The notes beneath the pieces were generated by a model, which saw nothing but the letters and a program-made list of their open reading frames with translations, made no database searches and was not told the DNA's origin. Shown here in pieces: positions 1 to 7,473 of a stretch of 19,054 bases of DNA (positions are counted from its first letter, which is position 1; every line of letters starts with the position of its first letter). A program made the translations under genes and the position numbers. This DNA is from CAZIQY01 sp964541605 (GTDB lineage: Bacteria > Desulfobacterota > Syntrophia > Syntrophales > UBA2185), in contig CAZIQY010000050.1 of the NCBI GenBank assembly GCA_964541605.1, positions 1-19,054 of the forward strand, read 5' to 3'.

Positions 1-95
1 TCCGAACGGCTGGCCGCATAATACGTAACCGAATTTATGAACCGATGTACTTAGGGTGATGATACGGCAGGACGTTGTATCTTTCGCTAATATAC

Positions 96-836
96 TTAGC
101 GACCCCAGGCGACGGCAACTAGGGCCGGGATGATTTCTGCAATTTCACAGGTTGCACCCAGCGTATCGCCCGTGTATCCGCCGATTTTCCGGAAACTGTA
201 CCAGGCAAAAAGTGCGGTGGCGGCAAGCGTCGCAATAGCCGCTGCAAGACCCATCCATTTAGCGGTCAGGGCTGCCGCGACAATGAGAAACAAAGCGGCC
301 CAGATAGCATGAAAACGCGAACGACGATTCACAAAAAGGGTCGCAAGCCCTCCCTCGCTCCGGACATAGGGAAGGGCGGTCATCATGACGACGAGGGCGC
401 AGCGCCCCGCAAGGGGCATCAGAAAGATGATGTCTGTGCGTGATGAAGGCGGAAGAGAAACCAGAAGAGAAACCTTCAGCATGATCGCACACACAACGGC
501 AATGACCCCCATGACGCCGATCCGGCTGTCTCTCATGATTTCCAGAATCCGCTCCCGGGGTCTGGCGCTGAAGAATCCGTCTGCCGTGTCTGCCAGGCCG
601 TCCATGTGCAGACCCCCCGACACAGAAATTAAAAATATGACGATTATTGCGAATGCCGGAAAGGGCGGAAGAATGGCAACCAGCACGAATACGAGAATTG
701 CAGCCAGAATTCCGATCAGTAGACCGACGACGGGGAAAAAGGGCACGCTTTTCCCCAGATCCTCAATGTCCCCGGCGAAAGCTCTCGGGAGAGGAATGAC
801 GGTTAAAAACTGGATAGCCGCAAGGAATGCTTTCAT
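96..836 (-). CDS. cobS: Adenosylcobinamide-GDP ribazoletransferase (cobalamin synthase)
   Basis: CobS joins adenosylcobinamide-GDP to alpha-ribazole (phosphate), the last assembly step of the cobalamin nucleotide loop, in the cytoplasmic membrane. The 246-aa length is normal for the family. The family signature GGLHMDGLADTADGFF lies at residues 74-89, with the Asp residues expected to bind Mg2+. About six hydrophobic segments fill residues 31-72, 107-155 and 170-215, and the C-terminus carries GYTGDTLGA. Its ATG shares one base with the cobT stop codon (TGATG), so it is translationally coupled and last in a cobU-cobT-cobS operon. The family assignment is firm. Confidence 0.95.
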   Translation of the reverse strand: MKAFLAAIQFLTVIPLPRAFAGDIEDLGKSVPFFPVVGLLIGILAAILVFVLVAILPPFPAFAIIVIFLISVSGGLHMDGLADTADGFFSARPRERILEIMRDSRIGVMGVIAVVCAIMLKVSLLVSLPPSSRTDIIFLMPLAGRCALVVMMTALPYVRSEGGLATLFVNRRSRFHAIWAALFLIVAAALTAKWMGLAAAIATLAATALFAWYSFRKIGGYTGDTLGATCEIAEIIPALVAVAWGR

Positions 837-1897
837 CAGTCTGCCCTGGAAACGGCTGCCTGCTCGAACGTAGCCACATCCGTGAGGATGCGGACGGCCG
901 CTTCAGCGAGATGCATGGAAAGGGCGGCGCCCGTTCCCTCACCAAGACGCAGGTCCAGGTCCAGAAGGGGGGTTTTACCCAGGGAGTCGAGGGCAATCCG
1001 ATGACCCTGTTCCATGCTCCGGTGAGAAGCAATCATATATTGCTTCGAAAGAGGGGACAGATGGGCGGCAATCAGCGCGCCGGCCGTGGAGATAAATCCA
1101 TCCACAAGAACCGGTTTTTTGACCGACGCGGCGCCGAGAATCAATCCCGCGATTCCGCCGATCTCAAACCCCCCGACTTTTGCCAGGACATCAAGGGCGT
1201 CTTCCGGATCAGGCCTGTTTACAGCGATGGCTTTCTCGATCATGGCTATCTTATGAAAAAACTGTCCGTCATCTATTCCTGTCCCGCGTCCCGTGACCTC
1301 GGCCACAGGCGATCCGCTGAAAATGGATACAATGGCGCTGCTGGGGGTGGTATTGCCGATCCCCATATCCCCGGTACCGAAAAGATCCGTTGAGGAATCC
1401 AGCTCCAAGACGATTTCCATCCCGCCTTCCACGCATCGTATGGCCTCATCGCGGGTCATGGCGGGCTCCTCCACCATATTTTTCGTGCCTCCTGCGACGC
1501 GCCTGGAAAGAATCCGGCCACCTTTTACCAGTTCACTCAGGTCGCCGGCAACGCCCATGTCCACAACGACGACCCGGGCGTTCACAAGCCGGGCGAGAGC
1601 GTTGATTCCCGCACCACCCCGCACAAAGTTGTGTACCATTTGAACGGTGACTTCCTGCGGATACTTGCTTACACCCGCCGCTACGACACCGTGATCACCC
1701 GCCATTGTCACGATGGTTTTACGGCTGACCGGCGGGTTGAGGGAACCGGTAATTCCCGCCAGGTCCTCAGCCAGATCCATCAGGCGGCCGAGCGCCCAGT
1801 AAGGCATGGTCAACTGTTCAAGTCTTGCCCTTGCCAGAGCCCGTACTTCCGCACGTTGAGGTTCAATTTTATTAATAGTCGCTTCAAGCAGATTCAT
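836..1897 (-). CDS. cobT: Nicotinate-nucleotide--dimethylbenzimidazole phosphoribosyltransferase
   Basis: CobT makes alpha-ribazole phosphate from nicotinate mononucleotide and dimethylbenzimidazole (or another lower-ligand base) in the cytoplasm, feeding CobS. The 353-aa length matches the family. Visible motifs are AGDHGVVAAGVSKYP (residues 66-80), GTGDMGIGNTTPSSA (174-188) and LRLGEGTGAAL. Glu320 in the last motif corresponds to the catalytic Glu of characterised CobT enzymes. The ATG overlaps the cobU stop codon as ATGA and the stop overlaps the cobS start, so all three genes are coupled. Which lower ligand is used cannot be read from the sequence. Confidence 0.96.
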   Translation of the reverse strand: MNLLEATINKIEPQRAEVRALARARLEQLTMPYWALGRLMDLAEDLAGITGSLNPPVSRKTIVTMAGDHGVVAAGVSKYPQEVTVQMVHNFVRGGAGINALARLVNARVVVVDMGVAGDLSELVKGGRILSRRVAGGTKNMVEEPAMTRDEAIRCVEGGMEIVLELDSSTDLFGTGDMGIGNTTPSSAIVSIFSGSPVAEVTGRGTGIDDGQFFHKIAMIEKAIAVNRPDPEDALDVLAKVGGFEIGGIAGLILGAASVKKPVLVDGFISTAGALIAAHLSPLSKQYMIASHRSMEQGHRIALDSLGKTPLLDLDLRLGEGTGAALSMHLAEAAVRILTDVATFEQAAVSRAD

Positions 1898-2445
1898 ATT
1901 ATTTTTTCTCCCTTAATCCTCAGTGGAAGGCCGCTCACCATGAATACAACAGCATCCGCGCGATCCGCCATAACCTGATTACAGCGCCCCGCAAGATCGC
2001 GATAGCGCCTCGACAGGGGGTTATCCGGAACGATGCCCATCCCGATTTCATTGGTGACAAAAATGATGGTCCCGGAAATCGAATCGCATGCACCCAGAAT
2101 ATCTTTGCACCGCTCGACGATTTCCTCTTCACTCAAATCTTTATTTTGCAACTCCGCGTCATACATGAGGTTGTTGATCCACAGGGTCAGACAATCAACC
2201 AGCACTACTCGGCTTCCGCTCGCCCTGATCAGGGCGGCAGCCAAATCCATTGTTTCCTCGATGGTCTGCCAGTACCCGGCTTGACGCGCCTCCCTGTGTT
2301 TCTTAATGCGCTCCGCCATCTCCTCATCGACGACCGGACATGTGGCAATATAGGTCCGGTCTCCGGGGATGGATTCTGCGATACGCTGGGCATAGATGCT
2401 CTTACCGCTTCTGCTGCCGCCGGTAATGAGAATGATTCTGGCCAT
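1894..2445 (-). CDS. cobU: Bifunctional adenosylcobinamide kinase / adenosylcobinamide-phosphate guanylyltransferase
   Basis: CobU phosphorylates adenosylcobinamide and then transfers GMP, producing the AdoCbi-GDP that CobS uses. From the ATG at 2445 the protein is 183 aa, the usual family size. It starts MARIILITGGSRSGKS, with the P-loop near residues 8-15. It continues with HREAR (candidate guanylylated His), VDCLTLWINNL, and the TNEIGMGIVP and SRRYRDLAG motifs typical of CobU. The frame extends upstream to a TTG at 2526, but that extension has no family similarity and reaches into the preceding kinase gene, so I reject it. The Shine-Dalgarno (TGGAAA) is weak. It heads the cobUTS set, 74 bp after the histidine kinase stop. 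Confidence 0.95.
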   Translation of the reverse strand: MARIILITGGSRSGKSIYAQRIAESIPGDRTYIATCPVVDEEMAERIKKHREARQAGYWQTIEETMDLAAALIRASGSRVVLVDCLTLWINNLMYDAELQNKDLSEEEIVERCKDILGACDSISGTIIFVTNEIGMGIVPDNPLSRRYRDLAGRCNQVMADRADAVVFMVSGLPLRIKGEKII

Positions 2446-2519
2446 AAGATTTTCCACTTGTTTACTGTTTCGTGCTGGGGAGGGTCTATCACTGCGAAAA
2501 ATGATTGTCAAGCTGAGGA

Positions 2520-4523
2520 TCAGCAATCTTGTTTTTCATCCAGAATGTCCCTGACCACATTTGCCAGGGTTTTCATGGATACGGGTTTCATCAGGAATTC
2601 CCGGATGCCTATCTCCCTGGCCTTCTCCTCATTGATGAACTCGCTGTGCCCCGTACAGAGAATAATGGGCGTCTCAGGATTGATCTTGAGTATCTTTCTG
2701 GCAAGCTCCGCCCCCGTCATCACCGGCATGGTCATGTCTGTAATGACCAGGTCAAACCGGTCGGGATGTTTGACAAACGCCTCAAAAGCTTCCGTGCAAT
2801 TCGTACAGGATGTCACATCATACCCCAGGGTCTCCAGCATAATCCCCCCCATCTCGGCAAGGTGTGACTCATCATCAATAAAAAGAACTCGCTCGCTTCC
2901 TCTGGGAAGAGATTTCAGATCATGAATCTCCGGTTGCACATCCACCTTTACCTTCGGGAAATAAACACTGAACACACTGCCCTTTCCGGGCTCGCTCTCA
3001 ACCGTAATAACCCCGTCATGACTCTTAACTATCCCGTATACCACGGAAAGACCCAATCCCGTTCCTTCTCCGGTCTTTTTGGTCGTAAAAAAAGGATCAA
3101 ATATCCGGTTCATGATCGCAGGATCGATGCCTTGACCCGTATCGGATACAGCAAGCTTGATGTAAGAACCGGCTTGTAGGTCGGGACTGGAAAATAGCTG
3201 TTGCGACAGGATTTCCACCGGCGAAAGGCTCACTTCCAGCAGACCCCCCTTCTCTCCCATGGCATGGGCGGCATTCGTGCAGAGGTTCATGAGAATCTGG
3301 TGGATATGGGTGGGTTCCCCCGAAATAATGGCGGGCTCCGGGGCGATTTCCTTCCGGATCATAATGGTCGAAGGGAGGGATGCTCTCAGGAGTTCCAGCC
3401 CTTCCTGGATGACGGGTCCCATCTCGATGGGCTTGTGTTCCTGGGACGTACTGTGGCTGAAGGTGAGAATCTGTGTGACCAGATCTCGGGCCCGGTCGCA
3501 GGATCGCAGAACCTGTCCTAGGTTGCGTCGTCGTCGCTCCTCATCGGGTTCCTTCATGGTCAGCTCCGTATAGCCGATCATGGCCGACAGAATATTATTG
3601 AAATCATGGGCAATCCCTCCGGATAGCGTTCCCAGGGCTTCCATCTTCTGGGCCTGCAGGAGATGAGCTTCAAGATGCTTGCGGTCGGTGATGTCTTTAG
3701 CAGCGACCGTTACTGCGCTTATTGATTTTCCTTCTTGATCCATAACGGGGCTGAACGTCCGGATGAAGTATTTTTGCTCCCTTTCGCTTATATATTCATG
3801 TTGGATCGGTTTGCCGGATTCATATACCTCTTTCACTTTCTCAGTGAACTCCCTTGCATCCTCCTTTGGATGAAACTCATTGTACCTTCTGCCGATGATC
3901 TCCTCCAATGGGATGCCAATTCTCTGCCGATAACCTTCATTTATGAACAAATATCTGCATTCACGGTCCACCAAATACATTGAATCTATGGAATATGCCA
4001 ATGCACGGTATCTCTCCTCACTTTTCCTCAGTCTTTCCTCAGACGCTTTCCTTTCTGAAATATCTCTCGCACTTACTACGACAGCAGTTATATCGCCTTT
4101 ATCATCCCTAATTGGATCTCCTACCGTCTCAAGCCACACATAATGTCCGTTCGCATGCCTTACTCTGTATTCAACCATGGTAGGCTGCCGGCGGGCTAAA
4201 CTCTCAGAAAATACCCTTATCAGACCTTCAACGTCATCCGGATGAACAATGTCAAAAGTTGACTTTCCAACCCGATCCTCCGGCTTGTAGCCGAGAACGC
4301 TATAATGAGACGGGCTTGCATATACATTATTTCCCTGCAAATCAAGCACTCTGACCATATCTGACATGTTGTCTGTAATCAGCTTCAGAGTTTCCTCACT
4401 TTTACGCAGTGCCTCCTCCATCTGCTTGCGCTCTGATTCCGATTGCTCCATCTCCGCAATTCTCTGCCTCAGCGAAACAAGTTCCTGGAGCAATTCCTGC
4501 TTCGTTTTCCTTTCATCTTTCAT
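2520..4523 (-). CDS. Cytoplasmic PAS-PAS hybrid sensor histidine kinase with receiver domain
   Basis: From the ATG at 4523 this is a 667-aa signalling protein without signal peptide or membrane segment. A charged coiled coil occupies residues 1-48. Two PAS/PAC sensor domains follow (about 45-160 and 165-285), then HisKA with the H-box GGIAHDFNN (phosphorylated His306). The HATPase has N-box NLCTNAAHAM, DTGQGI (461) and GTGLGLSV (487). The C-terminal receiver has an acidic pair at 550-551, phospho-acceptor Asp596 in DMTMPVMTG, and Lys646. No output domain or Hpt is present, so a separate phosphotransfer partner is likely. A GTG at 4556 would extend it by 11 residues into the upstream gene, but GTGGAG seven bases before 4523 favours the shorter form. 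The signal is unknown. Confidence 0.9.
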   Translation of the reverse strand: MKDERKTKQELLQELVSLRQRIAEMEQSESERKQMEEALRKSEETLKLITDNMSDMVRVLDLQGNNVYASPSHYSVLGYKPEDRVGKSTFDIVHPDDVEGLIRVFSESLARRQPTMVEYRVRHANGHYVWLETVGDPIRDDKGDITAVVVSARDISERKASEERLRKSEERYRALAYSIDSMYLVDRECRYLFINEGYRQRIGIPLEEIIGRRYNEFHPKEDAREFTEKVKEVYESGKPIQHEYISEREQKYFIRTFSPVMDQEGKSISAVTVAAKDITDRKHLEAHLLQAQKMEALGTLSGGIAHDFNNILSAMIGYTELTMKEPDEERRRRNLGQVLRSCDRARDLVTQILTFSHSTSQEHKPIEMGPVIQEGLELLRASLPSTIMIRKEIAPEPAIISGEPTHIHQILMNLCTNAAHAMGEKGGLLEVSLSPVEILSQQLFSSPDLQAGSYIKLAVSDTGQGIDPAIMNRIFDPFFTTKKTGEGTGLGLSVVYGIVKSHDGVITVESEPGKGSVFSVYFPKVKVDVQPEIHDLKSLPRGSERVLFIDDESHLAEMGGIMLETLGYDVTSCTNCTEAFEAFVKHPDRFDLVITDMTMPVMTGAELARKILKINPETPIILCTGHSEFINEEKAREIGIREFLMKPVSMKTLANVVRDILDEKQDC

Positions 4524-4530
4524 GAGAAGA

Positions 4531-4536
4531 CTCCAC
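4531..4536 (-). promoter_or_regulatory. Ribosome binding site deciding the histidine kinase start
   Basis: GTGGAG on the minus strand ends seven bases before the ATG at 4523. No comparable site precedes the upstream in-frame GTG at 4556. This supports the 667-aa form, which leaves a 19-bp gap to the upstream gene instead of an overlap. Confidence 0.6.
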
Positions 4537-4542
4537 GTAATT

Positions 4543-5004
4543 TCATTTTCCCGCACAAACGGCCTTTTGCAGGCTATGCCAGAGACTGCCCGGTTCGATC
4601 TGCTGCATGTTCAACTGCGAATAGCGGATGGAATGGATTATTTCACCTTTTGTGTCGTAATAAATGACGATCAACGTACCATAACGATTGTTTTTACAGT
4701 CGATCTGATACAGGGAAACGACCGACTTGAATCTCTCGGCCGGTTTCTGCCGGCTGCTCAATATTTCTTTAATCTGGCGGAGAAATGGGCTCTTTTTCGC
4801 TGGGGTGATGGCGGTCCATACGGTGACCATATTACCGGCGGAAGGATAGATGCTGTCACTGTCCATGAAAAAAGCATCCCGATATTTCGTAAAACCCACA
4901 AGAACCCATTTTCCCTCACGGCATTCCGCTACAGTGGAGAAAGAGACAGAAAATATGAAACATGACAGAAAAAAAATGACAGGCAGCCGTCGTGAACGGT
5001 TCAT
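4543..5004 (-). CDS. Secreted Adhesin_E-like small protein
   Basis: This is a 153-aa protein with an N-terminal signal peptide: RSRR, then a hydrophobic stretch to about residue 25, with likely cleavage around TVAEC. The mature part has KWVLVGFTKYRDAFFMDSDS, then MVTVWTAITPAK, SLYQIDCKNNRYG and a C-terminal GSLWHSLQKAVC. That pattern of a W-start, tyrosine/aspartate strands, a paired central Cys and a terminal GS.W..L...VC resembles the surface-adhesin E-like family (Pfam Adhesin_E). Many members are simply small periplasmic proteins of unknown role, so adhesion should not be assumed. Two Cys (in QIDCKNN and KAVC) could form a disulfide. AAGGAAGG lies just before the ATG, and a candidate promoter is at 5075-5103. 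It is separated from the acyl-CoA ligase by a stem-loop. Confidence 0.75.
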   Translation of the reverse strand: MNRSRRLPVIFFLSCFIFSVSFSTVAECREGKWVLVGFTKYRDAFFMDSDSIYPSAGNMVTVWTAITPAKKSPFLRQIKEILSSRQKPAERFKSVVSLYQIDCKNNRYGTLIVIYYDTKGEIIHSIRYSQLNMQQIEPGSLWHSLQKAVCAGK

Positions 5005-5074
5005 GGTTTCCTTCCTTTCCTGACTCTCCGGTATCCCTGCCAGGATAAATTAAAAATATCGAGAATCTTTTTGA

Positions 5075-5103
5075 ATTGTGTATCATCCATGATTCATGGT
5101 CAA
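5075..5103 (-). promoter_or_regulatory. Candidate sigma70-type promoter with internal dyad
   Basis: On the minus strand, TTGACC (5103-5098) and CACAAT (5080-5075) are separated by exactly 17 bp, about 70 bp before the small secreted-protein gene. A 13-bp dyad, CCATGAATCATGG (5087-5099), lies between and partly over the boxes and could be an operator. The match is moderate (5/6 and 4/6) and no start site is known. Confidence 0.35.
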
Positions 5104-5133
5104 AGATTCATTATGTGGTCATTGATAAGACAA

Positions 5134-5164
5134 GCGGGAGGCGTATCGAAGACGCGCCTCCCGC
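5134..5164 (-). terminator. Stem-loop after the acyl-CoA ligase operon
   Basis: A perfect 10-bp GC-rich inverted repeat (GCGGGAGGCG at 5134-5143, CGCCTCCCGC at 5155-5164) has an 11-base loop. It lies 19 bp beyond the ligase stop on the minus strand and is followed by TTGTCTTATC, an imperfect T tract. It sits between the end of the long metabolic block and the promoter of the next gene, which suits a terminator. The weak T tract makes an RNA-stabilising hairpin possible instead. Confidence 0.5.
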
Positions 5165-5182
5165 CGATGCAGTCACAAAGTA

Positions 5183-6718
5183 CTATTTTTTCTCTACCCG
5201 AGAAAACTGCTCCCGAAGCTTGTATTTCAGGATCTTGCCGGAAACATTCTTGGGCAGGGTCGTCATAATCTCCAGGTGCCGCGGTATCTTGTATTCGGCA
5301 ATCCGAACCTTGAGAAACTCCTTGAGTTCATCCAGTTCCAGGGTTTCTCCCTGTTTTGGCGCCACCACCGCCATGACCGTTTCACCCCATGTGGTGTGGG
5401 GAATTCCGATGATCGCAGCCTCCTGCACCTTCGGATTCTCGTAGATGGCGTCCTCCACCTCCTTGCTGTAAACATTCTCGCCGCCGGTGATGATCATGTC
5501 CTTTTTACGGTCCACCAGGGTGATATACCCCTCCTCGTCCATGACGGCCAGGTCTCCGGCGTATACCCATCCATCCCGGATTGTTTCAGCCGTGGCCTCG
5601 GGATTTTTGTAGTATCCCTTCATGACCGTATCGCCCTTTACGCAAAGTTCCCCCACGACTTCCGGTTCGGTGATGGTTTCGCCTTTGTCATTGGCGATCC
5701 TGCTTTCCATGTTCACCACGTATTTACCGCCGGCGCCGGCTTTCCGGATCTGATCTTCCGGCAGCAGGGCGATCCCTCCGGGGCCCGCCTCGGTGAACCC
5801 GCAGAGGCAGAAGAAGCTGGTGGTTTTGAACTTCTCTATCATCTTCTTCACCGATTCCGCCGCCATCGGGGCGGCGCCGTAACCGTAGAATCGAACCGAC
5901 GAAAGATCGTATTTATCGAAATCCGGAACCATCATCATGAAAGAGTACATGACGGGAGCGCCGAAGAACTGGGTGATTTTTTCCTGCTGGATGAGTGCAA
6001 GAATCCTGTTCGGAACGAAATCCCTGACCACCACATGGGTGCTGCCGAGATACGTGCCGGGATTGAGATAGAGGTTGAGTTCGGCGGAATGAAACAGGGG
6101 AGCGGCATGGAGAATCCGGTCCTTCGTGTTGAGGCCGATGAGGCTTGTCATGGAGGTGGTGATCGTCATCTGGCTGCGGTGGGCCAGGACCGCTCCTTTG
6201 GGCCGTCCGGTGGTTCCCGACGTGTAGATAATTTCACTTTCGTCGTATTCATCCACGAGAACTCCGGGTTCATGGCGCTTTCCCTTATCCATAATGCTGC
6301 TCATGGCGTCACACCCACTGAAACTGCCTGATCCGGCGGATATAACCCGTTTGACTTTCCCAAGCCGCGGCCTCATTTCCCGCACGGCCGGTTCAAAAAC
6401 ATCGTCGAACACCAGCACCACGGCATCGCAGTGATCAAAGATGTATTCAGCCTCCGGAGGAGCGAGCCGGAAGTTCACCGGCACGGCGACGCCACCGGCC
6501 TTTACGATACCGTAAAAAGCAAACACGAAGAAATCCGTGTTAAACATCCACATGGCCACCTTGTCGCCCTTTTTCAATCCCAGTTCGATAAAGGTGTTGG
6601 CGACGGCATTGACCCGTTCATTCACCTCGCGCCAGGTATACCGATTCTCCTCATACACCAGAGCTTCCTTGTCCGGCATCATGCGGACATTCCGTGTAAC
6701 CAGTTCTCCAAGATTCAT
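5183..6718 (-). CDS. AMP-forming acyl-CoA ligase (long-chain fatty acid--CoA ligase-like)
   Basis: This adenylate-forming enzyme activates a carboxylic acid to acyl-AMP and then acyl-CoA in the cytoplasm. The 511-aa length is typical. The AMP-binding signature YTSGTTGRPKG is at residues 165-175, followed by GYGAAPMA, CGFTEAGPGG, the YAGDLAVMDEEGY hinge, DRKKDMIITGGENVYSKEVE, and a C-terminal PKNVSGKILK containing the expected catalytic Lys495. The chain length or aromatic nature of the substrate cannot be read from motifs. A strong Shine-Dalgarno (GGGAGGG) precedes the ATG. It follows a hotdog thioesterase gene by 42 bp, so the pair could make and hydrolyse the same CoA thioesters. It is last in the metabolic block. 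Confidence 0.92.
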   Translation of the reverse strand: MNLGELVTRNVRMMPDKEALVYEENRYTWREVNERVNAVANTFIELGLKKGDKVAMWMFNTDFFVFAFYGIVKAGGVAVPVNFRLAPPEAEYIFDHCDAVVLVFDDVFEPAVREMRPRLGKVKRVISAGSGSFSGCDAMSSIMDKGKRHEPGVLVDEYDESEIIYTSGTTGRPKGAVLAHRSQMTITTSMTSLIGLNTKDRILHAAPLFHSAELNLYLNPGTYLGSTHVVVRDFVPNRILALIQQEKITQFFGAPVMYSFMMMVPDFDKYDLSSVRFYGYGAAPMAAESVKKMIEKFKTTSFFCLCGFTEAGPGGIALLPEDQIRKAGAGGKYVVNMESRIANDKGETITEPEVVGELCVKGDTVMKGYYKNPEATAETIRDGWVYAGDLAVMDEEGYITLVDRKKDMIITGGENVYSKEVEDAIYENPKVQEAAIIGIPHTTWGETVMAVVAPKQGETLELDELKEFLKVRIAEYKIPRHLEIMTTLPKNVSGKILKYKLREQFSRVEKK

Positions 6719-6760
6719 AAAAACCCTCCCTTTTATGTTTGGTTGAAAAACGATTCCTGT

Positions 6761-7228
6761 TTATTTAACAGCTCCCGCCTGTACTTTTCTCATTTGAAAA
6801 CTTCCATGAACGATGCAGCAGGTCTTCCCTTGCTCATCCTTCAGCTCGAGATTCATGACCCAATCGGCCTTTCCCGTGTCTTCGGCCATCTTTATAAGCC
6901 GCTCCGCCTCTTCGGGATTCATCGATGCCTCCACGGTAATATCCGTGGTTGCCGGGCTTTTGAAGGTCATGGTGACCTCCTTCAGAAGGGGATAATATTT
7001 TCTGTGATCGAAAGAGGCATAGAACAGCACGCCTCCCGTGTAATCCGCCAGGGAAAAGAGGGACCCGGCATAGACTGTGCCGATATGGTTCACGTTCGGC
7101 TTTATCGGCAGCAAGACTTTTACAGACCGGGGCCGGAAATCCAGAATGCGCATTCCCATTTTCTCAATAATCCCGATCGCTTTTTCAAGATAACCGACAA
7201 GATCCCTGTATTCTTCTCTGATCGCCAT
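6761..7228 (-). CDS. Hotdog-fold thioesterase (PaaI/YiiD C-terminal-like)
   Basis: A 155-aa single hotdog domain. The segment NHIGTVYAGSLFSLADYTGG is the typical active-site helix region, where the chain after the conserved Asn/His-Gly wraps the substrate. It is followed by KEVTMTFKSPATTDITVEA strands and a basic C-terminus. Such proteins hydrolyse acyl-CoA or act as non-catalytic CoA binders; the substrate is unknown. The open frame extends to a GTG at 7273 that overlaps the zinc-ribbon stop, but GAGGAG nine bases before the ATG at 7228 is the better start. It lies between a zinc-ribbon gene and an acyl-CoA ligase in the same operon, which suggests a shared acyl-CoA role. Confidence 0.82.
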   Translation of the reverse strand: MAIREEYRDLVGYLEKAIGIIEKMGMRILDFRPRSVKVLLPIKPNVNHIGTVYAGSLFSLADYTGGVLFYASFDHRKYYPLLKEVTMTFKSPATTDITVEASMNPEEAERLIKMAEDTGKADWVMNLELKDEQGKTCCIVHGSFQMRKVQAGAVK

Positions 7229-7237
7229 TTGCTTGAT

Positions 7238-7243
7238 CTCCTC
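7238..7243 (-). promoter_or_regulatory. Ribosome binding site deciding the thioesterase start
   Basis: GAGGAG on the minus strand lies nine bases before the ATG at 7228. The upstream GTG at 7273, which would overlap the preceding stop codon, has no such site. Confidence 0.6.
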
Positions 7244-7269
7244 AATATGTAAGCCCACCGGCCGGAGCG

Positions 7270-7473
7270 TCACTCAGGTCTGATATAATTCCGACAATGG
7301 GGGCAGAATACCCTGTTGGTCGAGTCGCAATAGGAGTCTTCCGTTTTGCATATCGGGCAGTAATAGATGCTTCCGGAACCGGGTGGCGCCGGAAGAGCCT
7401 TGCCGCACAACGGACAGACAATCGCCTCTTTCTTAATCAGTTCCGCACAGAAGGGGCATTTTTTCATTATCAT
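7270..7473 (-). CDS. Small double zinc-ribbon protein
   Basis: A 67-aa protein with four CxxC knuckles: CPFC (near residue 6), CPLC (20), CPIC (39) and CPHC (57). They form two zinc ribbons joined by a Pro/Gly linker. A lone Cys in DSYCDST lies between the last two knuckles. No catalytic motif is visible. Such proteins act as small nucleic-acid or protein-binding modules, but the role here is unknown. The ATG overlaps the aldolase stop codon as ATGA, with GGGGAG upstream, so it is translated with fba. An ATG two codons later is also possible. Confidence 0.75.
   Translation of the reverse strand: MIMKKCPFCAELIKKEAIVCPLCGKALPAPPGSGSIYYCPICKTEDSYCDSTNRVFCPHCRNYIRPE

Noticed and set aside
1..95. 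C-terminal end of a convergent plus-strand gene (frame 3-59, ending in NRIYEPMYLG)
   Set aside because: Only 18 codons are visible and no family can be supported; it is open by chance often enough.
385..1393. Plus-strand frames opposite cobS and cobT
   Set aside because: Arg/Pro/Ser-rich shadows of strongly supported cobalamin genes.
5276..6331. Long open frame of 351 codons on the plus strand
   Set aside because: It lies antisense to the acyl-CoA ligase, has a His/Gly/Arg-rich composition typical of a reverse-frame shadow and shows no recognisable motif.
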